Shown: positions 10,501-64,000, counted from the first letter of the stretch. The stretch: 64,000 nucleotides of DNA from Crossaster papposus (GCA_037893245.1 JBAIAA010000804.1:682001-746000), one strand, 5' to 3'. Notes: generated by a model not told the origin, from the letters alone. Made by a program: numbers and translations.

Positions 10501-12874
10501 GTACTATGGTGGAAATCTTCATGCAGCTGACTGCATAATCATCATCGGTGTAGTGTCCATTTCCGCACTGGGCGTGATGTACCAGTGCACTTCCGGGATG
10601 GACCAGAATCAACAAGTAGGAAATCTGGCCGTCGGAGAGATAGTGATCAAGAGCAGTCATTCTCCAGAATGTGTTCGTATCTTGAGATGAATGGTGATGA
10701 GGAACAGATGACTGTTTTGTACCTTCGGGGCAAAATTGTCCATACACTGCCAACTACTATCTGAAGAACAAAATGAAAGAAAGATATGGGGACTCCATTT
10801 ATATTGCTGAAGGAGAGGTCTAAATGACATAGTTACATTCAGGGAGAAAACATCACACATACTCCGGGCTTACTACAAAGGTGCACAGCGAGAAGGAGAT
10901 GAGAGGCACAGAATAAAGCCATTATCCAGACCGCAGCAAGGCTGATCAAGAGTGATACTTAAGACAGATGTACCATCTGTCACTGATCACTACCCAAAAT
11001 CAGAACAACTTGAACTTGACTCTTCACTCAGGCATTCCTTCCAGATACACTTCAAAATATGTTGAACTGTCTGTTCGTTGGGGAAAAACGCAACGTAAAG
11101 TGGCTGGTATTGGACAAGCTATATAGTACAAGCAGTCAGACTTCGGGCTGTCATTGCACCATGCACCCACAGATTGGTCTCGTCGTGGTTCATCACATAC
11201 TCGGTCGAAATTCCTGGTGGAGACCCTGTGTAATATGGGGTATGGCTTGTCGTATGGTGAAGTACTGCGGTTTGAAAAGAATGCGGCAAGCTGTGTCACA
11301 CCCGATTTGCTGCTTAAAGAAACAGGCGCTGACCTATCAGTGTTGTTTGCCGGTGACAATGTAGATCACATGACATCATCACCATTGATGGAAAAGGTAC
11401 CTTTCACGGAATGGGCATAATAGCTGGATTGACTACTGGTAGAAAAACAAGACTTCTCGCGACAAGGCAAAAGATTTCAGAACTGAACATTGTACAGATG
11501 TCAACAATTGATATCAAAGAATATCGTTTCGCCACCCATGTTCTTCGAAACATTAAGTTCCGAGACCTTCCAGATCTCCGAGTCTGTGACGTCTTCTGGG
11601 AGCTATCCTTTCATTTCAAGCAGACACTGAGTTCCAGGTTGGCAGGGGATGATGCACATCCTTCATCAAGGGCAGACACATCCTGGCGCATCCTCCATTC
11701 TGTATTTGCCAATGATTGATGTACCCAGGCGACAAGTCTTGCATTCTGTCTACTTCTTCCTGTCCAACATGGCCATATGCATCAGACACCATGTCCCTCT
11801 TGTGGTCACGTTCGATCAACCCCTGTACTGGAAAGCTGCCGAGATCATCAGTGCTGCACCAGAGAATAGCCATTTGAAGGGGATCGTACTTAGGCTGGGT
11901 ACTTTTCACACGTTCATGAATCTACTTGGAGCAATAGGCACGTTGATGACGGGTACAGCTACAGGACTCCAAAACATCCTGGAACTGGTGTACAGTGAAA
12001 ATGCTGTATAGTTCATATCGTCACCGACTGGACACCACAACTACCTGAAGTCTGCTTACCTCTACGCACAAGAATTGGCTGAACTGGAAAACAACCACCC
12101 AGATGTGTATGAGAAGTTTCAAGATGGCTACAATGTGACCCGGCGAACAAACCAGTTTTGGGCAGGCCTCAGCTGTGATCTAGCTAGTCATTGAACACTC
12201 ACTCATGAGATCACTAAAAAGCACCGACGGCTTGACTCATGATGGCAGTAAGATGACAGAGGAACAGCGAGCATTGTGGACAATATCAGCCCCCATCTGA
12301 GGTCAACGTCGCCAGTGCAGGACTTCAACGACCTCACATACGCAACAAGCAAACAGCATAAAGAAGCAACGGGTGCCAGAATTGAAAAAGACGCATCCGA
12401 CCTCTCGAAGATAAGCACAAAGCTGAGCGCATTTTCAGCCTTCTCCTCGGATCTCGTATTAAGAAATGTCATCAATGGTATCGTGGCGAACGAAGACATT
12501 AACGTGCATGAATATGAATATTTTGGAAACAAAATCATCGAGATAATGATTGAACAACCTGTGTTTTCCTTCTCCACCCAGAGGAAAGAAAAGCCAAGAG
12601 TACCCCGGGAAATTCATCTAATATATCCCAGGTATATCCCAGACAGGTGATTTGTCACTTGAGGAATTGGTGAGGTATGAGCTCAGTACATACCCACCAT
12701 CCCTCATTCCCTCTATAGGGCCTAAAAGGACAACAAGATCTTGAGGAAGGCCGACAAACCTCAACTAGTTCACATGGTTTATCATATGAGAGATGCACAA
12801 AAGTGACCCAACCATACCATTCAAAGATCATTGCCTTTCGAGAAAGGGGATATAATTATTATATAGGCCTATAT

Positions 12875-13182
12875 TTCAGGTTAATACTGCCCAGATCTGA
12901 AATTAAATGACACCTGTGGATTGCCCACCCCTAGGCTAAAACCATGGACTAGAACCAACAATTATGTTTCTATCACAATTAGTGAAGAAGAGCTGTTTTA
13001 GTGATTTTGAAGCCCGGCGGCGGCAATCTTGGAAATGACCCAGTTTTAACCCATTTCCGGAGGTCAGATTTGTTTAGACTTTTTTTCTGTTCGGATCAGT
13101 AGGCCTATATCCAGTAGGAATGAAAACCACTGAGAAACCTTTTGTTGCAATTTGTTGTGGGTCGCGTGGTATTTCGACCTGT
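12875..13182 (-). repeat. Right terminal inverted repeat of 5.5-kb element
   Basis: Reverse-complement partner of 7658-7966. It ends CGACCTGTC followed by TATA. Confidence 0.9.
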
Positions 13183-13190
13183 CTATAATA

Positions 13191-13509
13191 AGAAAAATAA
13201 AAGACCTACGTCGCAGTACTCTAACCATGTTAAGCTTATTCTCAATCTTGAACGAAGCCGAAGTTTAAAAATCACTTGTTTTACGTGTTTGTAATTGTCT
13301 GGCCAGCCGCCGGCTCTGGAGGGCGCTCGCAATGATCACTGCTGAAAATGTGCACATGGACATCGACAAATGACGGATCTATCTTTCGCGTCAAAAACAA
13401 CAACTGAAAAGTGGATACACCACACTAACATGAGTAACTGACGAATGATTTGAGTATTTGTCTACTGTACTTGTCGTTAAACCGAAGATTTCCGATTTTG
13501 CAACCAATC
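13191..13509 (+). promoter_or_regulatory. ERCC2 5' flank and 5' UTR
   Basis: Only about 330 bp separate the transposon's right TIR from the ERCC2 start codon, so the core promoter should lie here or within the TIR. There is a GC-rich patch (CCAGCCGCCGGCTCTGGAGGGCGCTCG, in part) near 13303-13330 and no clear TATA box. Several upstream ATGs occur, for example one at 13331 opening a 13-codon frame, but the transcription start is unknown, so it is not certain they are transcribed. Confidence 0.45.
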
Positions 13510-56321
<42,812 letters not shown>

Positions 56322-56383
56322 CGAGATGACCGCAGTATGATGTGTGGTTACATTTCCTTCAGAGTTGGATGGACATTGATGAC

Positions 56384-56389
56384 AATAAA
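56384..56389 (+). other. ERCC2 polyadenylation signal AATAAA
   Basis: AATAAA 63 bp after the stop codon, the first in the 3' flank. A 3' UTR of roughly 80-90 nt is implied. The SINE starts about 35 bp further on. Confidence 0.7.
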
Positions 56390-56423
56390 AGATTCAGATT
56401 CCAAAACGGGAAGATCATAGTTG

Positions 56424-56770
56424 GAGTGCTGTGGCCTCATGGTCTTGAACATGGAATTATTTGGTCTGCAGGTAATTCTGCAGGTATTTCTGCAGGTAAT
56501 TCTGCAGGTCGTGGGTTCGAGTCCACCCGGGGGTTATGGTACATGTACCCTTGAGCAAAATACTTTGTCACTCTTTGCTTCTCCCCACCCAGGAGTTAAG
56601 GGTACCTGGATGTGAGAGATTGTGATTGACTGCCTTGCACCGAAATGGTAGCATCCAGCTGTATATACTTCCCAGGGAGATGAGCTAGTACCTATTTAGA
56701 ATGTTTCACTGGCCCAATGAGCAATGTAATAATGATGTAGTGTCTTAAGCAATATCTTGGTGGATGGATA
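56424..56770 (+). mobile_element. tRNA-derived SINE
   Basis: A-box-like GTGGCCTCATGGTC and B-box GGGTTCGAGTCC, followed by the SINE body (CCTTGAGCAAAATACTTTGT, CCCACCCAGGAGTTAAGGGT, ACCTGGATGTGAG). An ATTCTGCAGGT microduplication separates the boxes (56471-56508). A fragment with the same B-box region lies at 24683-24730. Confidence 0.78.
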
Positions 56771-58924
56771 CATACATGCATATTATTACTATTGTTATTA
56801 AAACTATTCCAAAATAATTTTCCATGATCAATGAACAATGAAAAAATGCGAAAAAGCATTATGTTCCGTTTATCAAACAGACATAACTCTAGAAAAAAAT
56901 GAAGTTGTTTGATACTGTCAAAGGTTCTAGTTAGACTGGCTATAGCTTTGCAAAATTGGTCTGAGATACAGAATCTAGAATAGGGATATATCAGTTTGAA
57001 AAATGAACTTATTTCAGAAAAGGGGTTTTAGATTGTTGTACACTGGCTGCAGATGGCTCTATCTGCAGCGATATTAGCCTTCATTCCAGAATACGAAGAT
57101 TTTGTTCATGGAACTCAAGTTTTTGTTTCCTTAAAGAGTACCAATCAAACTTTAGATCTAGACTGGTCCTGAAATAGGGTTTGCTTGTAAGTCCCAAACA
57201 ATCTCACCCCCTAACTAAATAAAGGCCCATAGGTCAGAATATTAGTGCCACCAAGTGTTAGAGTTACAGATTACATTCACATAAAGGTGGCCTAACTGCC
57301 ATACCCATGTGGATTATGTAGTATCTGGGAACTGTATTGTATGCAAGGTTGAATAAAGCATGTTATTTACAGTAAATAAAACATATTCTGTATATAATCG
57401 AGAGAGAAGTCCATTTAATTATTTTTTATAATGTTGTTATACATTAAATTTGGTTAAAAACAATTACGCTTTGTGTTGTTACGTGTTGTAAAACTCTAAT
57501 TTGTTCCCAACACCCACTCTCAGGCAAAAAAAACAAACAATTGTACATCAATTTGCGGTAGTGTTGGTGTAATTTAGCACACTAGTGATGAGGTGCCTAG
57601 AAGACGCACTTGAGGAAGGGTTAAAGAAGGGCTTGGACGAACTAAAGTAGAATAAAGCAACTACCTTTTCTCAAAAAAGTAGCAAGATTATTGTCAAATT
57701 CGGCATGTAAAAGTCGAATTGTCTTTAGTTGCCTTCCCTTCTCTACTTTAATAGGTTTGGTTGACTCCAACTTTTAAGTCAACGACGTATAGAGGTTTTG
57801 CTTTGCTTTGGTGCTTGATATTTTATTATCGAAAACGTGCAAACTATGCAAGCATTGTCCTGATGATGTCGTCCTTCGTAGTTGGTCTTTGAAAGACAGT
57901 TTCAATAGTAATTCAGTAGGGCGTGTAATTGCTGTAGTGAAGCGAAAGAAGAATTTTGGAACGAAGCAAGGACGCTCCCTGATATTTCCAAAATGAAGTA
58001 ACTCGCCTACCGTACACGATCGATTCCATGCAAGTACTTGCATTCTTTTGGTACATAGCGTTATGGGGACAACCCATAGGGTTTGTGTGTAAACTGAAAT
58101 CTCTCTAATCTCAAACTCAGAACACTCTAAAATTCTAAAATGTTTAGGATCACCCTAATTTGTCCTCTTCTTCATTTTCTTTCATTATACGTACCCTAAC
58201 CCGATTTCACCTTGTTCTACCTTAACTGAACACCCAACGCGCTATGGGGACTCAAAAATGTCCCCACTACTCGGTCTGTCTTTTCCAAACAAAAGAGCCT
58301 GTCCCCCTAACGCGGTGAGTGCCTACCCAATGTAGTTGCATGCTGACGTACGTGCCTATATGCACCGTGAAGATAATTCACTCCGGTCATTCAACCGAGC
58401 CTATAGCTAGATTTGTTTTTTGTCTAAAAACATGGTAAAGGAAATTGGTTAATCGGAATCTTGTCAAAATTGGTCACGAAAACGTATAGTAGAAACGCCA
58501 GCGTTTTAAGAAAAGCATTATGTACGTAGCACCTCTTTGTCTTTTTTCAAATCAGCCAGTTGATATCTAATCCAGTGTAACGATTTCATAATTAGTCGGG
58601 CAGACTGATGGTGAAGATGAATATGATAGAATTGTTCACCTGGTGATACAATCATGAAATTGTGCACACATAGTATAGAATGTCATGAGAAAAATAATTG
58701 GCTATATCGCAGATTTGACCTTTGACCCAAAATTATAGGAACAATATTAAAGTAGCCATTTCGAAAATTGCTTGTTATAATACCTATGTTACTATAATGA
58801 CAAATCTGCAATGGCTCTAAAGCCAAATACTGTTTTCAGGACATACATGATTGTGTGCCAAATTCCATGAATTTGATCATTATTTTGTTTGAACAGTTTT
58901 TCCACCAGTCTGCCTTACTAATTG
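56771..58924. other. Downstream flank of ERCC2 without recognised genes
   Basis: No gene recognised. An imperfect inverted repeat, GCGTTATGGGGACA (58059) with TGTCCCCCTAACGC (58303), may mark a small fold-back element. A minus-strand frame at 57774-58043 is unrecognised. Confidence 0.4.
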
Positions 58925-60073
58925 TAGCCTTGGTCAAGGCGCGTTCGTCGTTATTCGTCTGTCGTTATCCGTCCAGAAATACACGCCACGCGCGCCCCGG
59001 ATAATGCTGCTAGCTCGCGCTTCCCTTGCAAAGATACAGCGTGAACAGCGACCTCATACGGCCACTATTTATGCAAATCAACTGAAGCTCCTTTTTCGCC
59101 TTGGATCAACGGTTTTTGAAATCTTATGTTTTTCCTATATTTTGCGCCACATTTCTAGCGCATGACCTCGTATGCGAATACAGATAAGTATAGGCGGGGC
59201 TAAGATATGGAGTGTCCAATCACAACGCGGTTGAATTCCGACGTCATCAAATTTGATGCAGTTACTCCGGCATTTGCAGCATGACATTTTAGACAAAATG
59301 GCGGATATTCAGCGTCGTCTGTCGTCCGAAGATCTGTCGTGTTGTTTGAATTCTGCAGCGAAAATATTATCCCTCGAAGATTTTAGACCCGATCGAGCAG
59401 CGAAAGGCCTTATAATTAGAATCCTTTCTTCGTGGTCACGATTTTTTTGTGAATTTGCCGACAGGTTATGGGAAATCCGTCATTTTTCAGGCAGCCCCAT
59501 TTTGTTTGGAGCTCGCACGTACGGCCAGGTACTCAGCGTTTTTCAGCGTGTTTGGTCATCAGTTTCTTATCGCCGCATAATCGGCATTATACCCAGGCAT
59601 GCTGGTCTGTGCATTATCGCCACATTGTATGGTCCAAGCATGGTCCAACGCTGTGGGGAGGGGGAATGTTTACGGCTGCAGAACCAACCTTTAAATTTCA
59701 AAGTTTAAATCTTCATGTGTAATTCCTACAAGCCTTCGTAAAAATCACTCAACTTTCTACGATAAAATATTATGTCAACGATGGCGGTGTTCGTAAACAC
59801 TCGCGAGCTAGCTATGACCTTTCACCGCTAGCTCAAATTACACAGTTTCTACGCAACGATCGACCAATAAGAAAACGACTATAAAGGTCAGCTTAATCTA
59901 TTAGCATAATGAGCACCGCCCCCAAAACCTCAACTTAACCAATGATCCAAGGCGTTCAAGTATCTTCAGTTACTTTGCATATAATAGTGGCCGCGTGAGG
60001 TCGTTGTTTGAGCTCCGATTACAGCTGCGCTGTACGTACGGACGGGTAACGATGAACGCCTTGACCAAGGCTA
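58925..60073 (+). mobile_element. 1.15-kb TIR element carrying a RecQ helicase fragment
   Basis: Inverted ends TAGCCTTGGTCAAGGCG and (reverse complement) TAGCCTTGGTCAAGGCG, extending with mismatches through TTCGTCGTTATTCG / TTCATCGTTACCCG and TCCGTCC / CCGTCCG, about 50 bp. TA on each outer side is the likely target duplication. It carries coding DNA of cellular type and no transposase, as in a gene-capturing (Pack-type) non-autonomous element. Confidence 0.8.
59298..59600 (+). pseudogene. RecQ-like helicase N-terminal fragment
   Basis: ATG 59298 in good context gives MADIQRRLSSEDLSC and ILSLEDFRPD. A +1 shift then gives EQRKAL, FLRGHDFFVNLPTGYGKSVI and FQAAPFCLELART, a RecQ motif 0/I with Walker A PTGYGKS. 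One frameshift (about 59390) and at least one stop (59434) lie between, and later helicase motifs (DEVH and beyond) are absent. Confidence 0.75.
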
Positions 60074-60083
60074 ATAATCGATA

Positions 60084-60330
60084 TGCGGGGAAATATCACC
60101 GAGGTTCTGACTTCAAAAAATGAAGCCTGGGACAGAATCACGAAAAAGTTCAATGCGCGGGCCGGTATCAAACCTCCCGATGCTCCGCTGCTCAAGATAA
60201 TTTGAAAGTGAAAGCAAAGAAAGAAGTTGCCCAGGAACAAAAATGCAGCCAACTGACAGGAGGTTGATCACTGGAGAAAGATTCTGTCGCCGATAGTCGG
60301 TTGACGTAATCACCAAACGCTATGGTATAT
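60084..60330 (+). pseudogene. Myb/SANT-like DNA-binding domain remnant
   Basis: ITEVLTSKNEAWDRITKKFN ends the first frame with ARAGIKPPDAPLLKI; after a one-base shift NLKVKAKKEVAQEQK and a GG-rich turn follow. This is the pattern of the Myb/SANT-like domain of Harbinger partner proteins and MSANTD genes (AWxxI...FN...LKxxWxNLKxxAKK). It adjoins the right end of the RecQ-carrying element. Short and broken. Confidence 0.6.
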
Positions 60331-61940
60331 CAGAAGAGATCCTTGCACGTTGGCTATTAAAGGAAGACTAAATTTTAAGATACTTAAGACCAACTTTACG
60401 TTTAAAGGCCCCTTTCATACACAATAAAGTTGTTTCTGTAATGAAGGAAGGTTCTTGAAACGACCCAACATTTCTAAAGGAAGGAAAGGCGTCCTTTGAC
60501 CCGAGATAAAGGTATGTTCTTGAAATACAATTAAGCTAAAGGTTGACTTAAAGTCTTCCTTGACGCTAAAAGAACGTTCTAGAATACGGGACGATATCTA
60601 TAATAGTATTAGCTCCAAATCAGTGACACTTTATCAATGACACAAGTGATCTACTAATATCTAACGTATATGTCTCATAGGCCCAAACTACGGACAAACC
60701 ATAACAACATAAATAAACCGTAAAAAAATGGAATAAATAAAAAAGGTACTAATTAAATTGTAATACTTAAGGCTTCTCCTGGTCTCAAACTACTAGAATC
60801 GCAGTATTTTACATTGCAGGGGGTTTGTTTTGGCGGTTTTGCAATGCAAACGCTATCAGCTAGCTATAGGCCTATGACGTTCTGTTTTTTCTTGACGTTT
60901 TTCCCGGCACTCGCATCAATCAACCTATCCCTGCATTTGTTTTCACGCATGACTTAGCAACACACAACAAGACTCATTCAACCTTTCGCATTGGCATACA
61001 AGGGCTCCTAAACAAATAATTACTTTACGTAAAACCTGAATTCCCCCGGCTCGTGTTTATTCATGCAAATAGACTGTTGCAGTCTACTAAAAGGGCAAAC
61101 AAATAATAATAAAACAAATCAGCGCTCATTACAACTAACTGCCAAACAAAACCACATGTGTCATGCATGATGCAAGTGAGTTTGTTTAAAATATAGCTCT
61201 TTTTGCAAACTCAGATGCGCATGCATGCCCCACGACTGCACGGGTGATGAACGGTTTGATTGCCCGATTGGCATGTGTACCTGTACCACACAGGCATACC
61301 ACATACCACACAGGCACTCGAGACTATTGTTACCTAACGCACCCCCTAAAAACCTAACAAGAATAGCATGACTCGACTACGAAGGAAGACTGCGTTTACG
61401 TATCATGCATAGCGCCTACAACTAGTACAAAACTGAGTGGCAAGTACAAAATAACAAGGTAGATGTATTTATATTGATTGTATTGATTCGTACTCATGGA
61501 CAGCGCCTTGTAGATTGTCACTAGAACGTATAGTCCTGATTGTTTATGCATAGTTTCACTACTTGTACAAAATAATGTGACTCGTCGCGAACTTTCGGTT
61601 TTTGTTCAACAGTATATTCAAAGACTGCATTGAAACCGATTTGCGCGGTGGGCCGGTACGCAGTGACCGTACGAGAGCACAACGCCTTACCCATGGGCTG
61701 TACCACTTGTATACTTGTTTTATATATTCCCCCATCCTGAGCCACGCAGAGTTTAACGGGCTTGAATTATCGCCCTCAAACCCTGCGGACATTCGCAGCA
61801 ACCATTAGCAGCAACCATTAAACAAGTTGGCCAATACATGATATGAACGTCCACCCCTGGTAAAATGACAATTTCTACTACATGTGCATATACTTAATTT
61901 TATTGGCGTTTACGTAGCTTTTCAGTCTTTTATGTATAAT
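60331..61940. other. Intergenic sequence without recognised genes
   Basis: Repeated AAGG-TTCTTGAAA-type motifs around 60445-60590 (GGTTCTTGAAACGAC, TGTTCTTGAAATAC, CGTTCTAGAATACG). At 61720-61760, CCCATCCTGAGCCACGC resembles the SINE tail at 32275-32290. No gene seen. Confidence 0.35.
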
Positions 61941-62529
61941 ATATCGTCACTGTTTTCACGAAGAGGCGAATTTAGCCTTTCACGGTCTGAACAAACTTTC
62001 GAGATAATCGCTTGTAAAGTTGGTCATTTTTTCGTTTGGCAGTTTGAAACATAAAGATCCATAGAATATACAAGATTAAGGTATCACTGGGAAAGAAGAC
62101 ATTCCAATCTTCTTAAATATAGCAAACGAAATACAATTGCCTCTTCGTGAAAACGAAAAACTATAAATTAGCAAATTCGCCCGTGTCTATGAGAGTTAGA
62201 TTGTATACATTTTCCCATTGCGCCCCAAATTCGCCTCTTCGTGAAAACGCTAAAATCCAGTACGCGCACCAAAGCCTCTTCATAAACACGTTGAAGTCAA
62301 CGCTATTTTAAATTCGCCTCTTCGTGAAAACGCAAAACGGCACTTAAGAATCAATTCGCCAATTCGTTAATTAGGTTAATTGGGCCGGGGACTTTAATGA
62401 TTTTGTGGATGTATAACTTCGCCAGGTTGTAAATATTGAAATATTTAATCGTTTTCATCAAAAAATTAATTTCGATAAATAAACGATATTTTTATGAAAT
62501 TCGCCCCTTCGTGAAAACAGTGACGATAT
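61941..62529. mobile_element. 589-bp MITE with repeated TTCACGAAGAGGCGAATTT
   Basis: Ends ATATCGTCACTGTTTTCACG and (reverse complement) ATATCGTCACTGTTTTCACG, about 38 bp. The inner part of the end (ATTCGCCTCTTCGTGAAAAC) recurs internally near 62139, 62230, 62312 and, as weaker forms, 62270 and 62352. Confidence 0.92.
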
Positions 62530-63334
62530 TATAAGCTTTATTTCACGTTCTATACGTTAATTTCTACAATTTGTTTGATTAATTTAATTGTTTACGTGGG
62601 AAGATGTTTGTGAGAATACCTCGGATGTCCAAGCGAATGGACCAATAGAAGGGCACTTTGCGGAAGAACTTTAGGAGGATCGGGTGGAAAAAGCAATAAT
62701 TGTCTGCTGGTACGTCAGGGATTTACCGCTCCCAGTCTTAGAACACACTATCAGTCTGCACACTATGACATATCATTGCCTTCCTCATACGCCCTCAGGG
62801 TGATTTTTTTGTAAGTCATTTAGGCACGGAACATGGCACTTTTTGCAAATGTTTTCCTTCAAAATTTTTTATTGAGATTCGTCCGCCATCTTGTTTGTTT
62901 GTAAGCCAACCTCGGACCCATGAAAAGTACCGCGTTTTATGAATGGAAAAACTGCAATTTCATGCCTGGGGTCGAGGCATGGCTTGGTATGTTTGTAACG
63001 GAGTCTCTGATTGATCGCATTGATCTTTGCGCCAATAACCATGGATCTTGCCCCGTGTCCGCCGGGGTTTGAGAGCTATTATTAGTAGAAAGCTCGTAAA
63101 AGCGCTGCGTGGATCAGGATGATATTCGCCTTGATCACCGATAATTAGATGGTTGCCGATCTCGGGGCCGTATAGTATCTTATGAAAACTCTTACGTGAC
63201 CACCTGCAACGAGTCTCTGTTGAGTATACTTTGTATTTTCTGAGAAGAATAGACAATCTGTGACTTTGAGCTAGTAATTATGGCATCAGGTCCTTGTACG
63301 TATGATTTTGAGCCCACTTTCACATGTACATGTA
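62530..63334. other. Intergenic sequence with an unrecognised minus-strand frame
   Basis: A 90-odd codon minus-strand frame (62960-63240) has balanced composition (RCRWSRKSFHKILYGPEIGN, GEYHPDPRSAFTSF) and looks like old coding DNA, but I recognise no family. No start, splice or TIR context supports a gene. Confidence 0.25.
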
Positions 63335-63532
63335 CGTTTGTTTATGGTGTAAATCGAGGAGTTTCCTTTGTTCCTCTCGAAAATTTCCTTTGTTTGTACT
63401 CTAACGTTTTTCGACGGCTCTCATTGGTTTTGTACACGAATCTCAATCGAGGTCGTCCTCGATTCTAACCCTAACCCCAATTCACCTTCGTGTCGCCAGG
63501 TATGTGTCCTCGATTTACACCATAAACAGACG
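63335..63532 (-). mobile_element. MITE 'CGTTTGTTTATGGTG', copy 3
   Basis: Complete 198-bp copy, reversed relative to 17708-17899. Inverted ends CGTTTGTTTATGGTGTAAAT and (reverse complement) CGTCTGTTTATGGTGTAAAT. Confidence 0.92.
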
Positions 63533-63887
63533 CAGTACACATTATGTATACACACACTTGCATGCCTTGCGTGTGCAGGGCCGATACCGATCGGGCTTCG
63601 CGTACTGATGCTGCAGACACTACGTCACAATATCCCATTATGTACCGATAAACCAGAACACAATGGCGGCTCGCATGACGGTCAGCGCAGTGCGAGAAAA
63701 TCTGTGTTTTATATGATTACCGAAACCGATAAAAATGAAATAAAAATCAAGTCACAATGACAATTGACACTCTTAACATTATGCCATTATAAACTATGGG
63801 TGGAGGTTTCCCTTTGTACTGTTTACAGTGCATGTACAGTGAGCAAGCCGCATTTCGACAATCGCGATCAACAGATTGCTCTCACCA

Positions 63888-64000
63888 ACCTCGCTACTAT
63901 GGCTACGATCTTTCTGCGCCATTTTGTCCCATTATGCCTTGCGCGATCTTAATTCTTGTAATTAATTGTCTAATATAAATGTGCCGTATACTGGGCACAT
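63888..64000. repeat. Dispersed repeat (TACTATGGCTACGATCTT), copy 2
   Basis: Matches 28250-28400: GGCTACGATCTTTCTGCGCC, ATTGTCTAATATAAATGTGC and the closing GTGCC...GGCAC palindrome. Continues past the window edge. Confidence 0.6.

Larger units (their letters stand above)
8204..12805 (+). pseudogene. Decayed gene of multi-copy metazoan ORF family inside TIR element
   Basis: Reading the plus strand with frame changes gives a long protein of a family I know only as an uncharacterised, repeated ORF in invertebrate genomes. The N-terminal part has Cys/His-rich pieces: ICKKRLGDGGDVVQI, HTDCRKRY and DCLFCG. Later blocks include MKERYGDSIYIAEGEG, FAGDNVDH, GTFHGMGI, HPGASSILYLPMID, TFDQPLYWKA, LRLGTFHTFMNLLGAIGTLM, RRTNQFWAGL and QDFNDLTYATSKQHKEA. 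FDQPLYWKA/LRLGTFHTFMNLLG is the best conserved core. The copy has many frameshifts and some stops (for example near 8232, 8580, 10690, 11400 and 12192) and is split by an LTR insertion at 8648/10501. Whether the product is a transposase is inference; no DDE triad was assigned. Confidence 0.7.
7658..13182 (+). mobile_element. 5.5-kb TIR transposon carrying an unclassified ORF family
   Basis: Terminal inverted repeats of about 310 bp bound the unit: 7658-7966 on the left and 12875-13182 on the right, collinear at roughly 88-90% by eye (shared blocks CAGGTC, ACAAATTGCAACAAAAGG, CCGCCGCCGGGCTTC, ATAATTGTTGGTTCTAG). A TATA on each outer side is a possible target duplication. A decayed coding region (about 8204-12805) fills the space between them and stops about 70 bases before the right repeat, as expected if it is the element's own gene. 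A separate LTR element lies inside it (8649-10500). The right end is ~330 bp upstream of the ERCC2 start codon. Long TIRs are seen in several superfamilies; I cannot assign this one. Confidence 0.8.

Noticed and set aside
4600-13509. Bidirectional promoter shared by PEX6-like gene and ERCC2
   Set aside because: The genes are head to head, but 8.9 kb of largely transposon-derived DNA separates them.

Overview
The window is eukaryotic DNA. It has a split gene with GT-AG introns, LINE, SINE and MITE insertions, AT-rich introns and abundant TACATGTA-type motifs. The overall look is that of an invertebrate deuterostome (amphioxus, hemichordate or echinoderm grade); the sequence alone does not fix the species. 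No prokaryotic features, rRNA genes, intact tRNA genes or CRISPR arrays were seen.

Two host genes are recognisable, and they point away from each other. On the minus strand, 3193-4578 is the large first coding exon of a PEX6-like peroxisomal AAA-ATPase (N-terminal domains only); the later exons were not found in the 3.2 kb left before the window edge. On the plus strand, a complete ERCC2/XPD gene (TFIIH 5'-3' helicase) runs from a 5-nt first coding segment at 13510 to a stop at 56321. Its 22 coding exons sum to 2283 nt, or 760 codons plus stop, the same length as human XPD. The Walker A lysine, four Fe-S cysteines, DEAH box and disease-associated arginines fall at the same residue numbers as in human.

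Almost everything else is mobile or repetitive DNA, often nested. (i) 1-3190: a MITE, an 11-bp minisatellite and repeat debris. (ii) 7658-13182: a 5.5-kb element with ~310-bp terminal inverted repeats, carrying a decayed copy of a multi-copy metazoan protein family with no assigned function; a small LTR element (8649-10500) sits inside its coding region. Its right end lies about 330 bp before the ERCC2 start codon. (iii) ERCC2 introns: three copies of a TTAA-flanked MITE (one split by a 152-bp palindrome), most of the eight copies of a second TTAA MITE, hAT MITEs, several fold-back elements, tRNA-derived SINEs and a 400-bp cytosine-rich tract. (iv) Intron 14 (35134-44757): a nest in which an 8.8-kb TIR element with subterminal GTGTCCCC repeats contains a Jockey/CR1-type LINE, itself split by a 1.26-kb THAP-encoding Kolobok-type element, plus a 756-bp piggyBac derivative. 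(v) 56400-64000: no complete gene; a SINE, a TIR element carrying a RecQ-like helicase fragment, a Myb/SANT-like gene remnant, a MITE with internal repeats of its ends, and dispersed repeats.

ERCC2 acts in the nucleus in transcription initiation and nucleotide excision repair, and PEX6 in the peroxisomal receptor-export complex. Their head-to-head layout is separated by ~8.9 kb of mostly transposon DNA, so a shared promoter is not supported.
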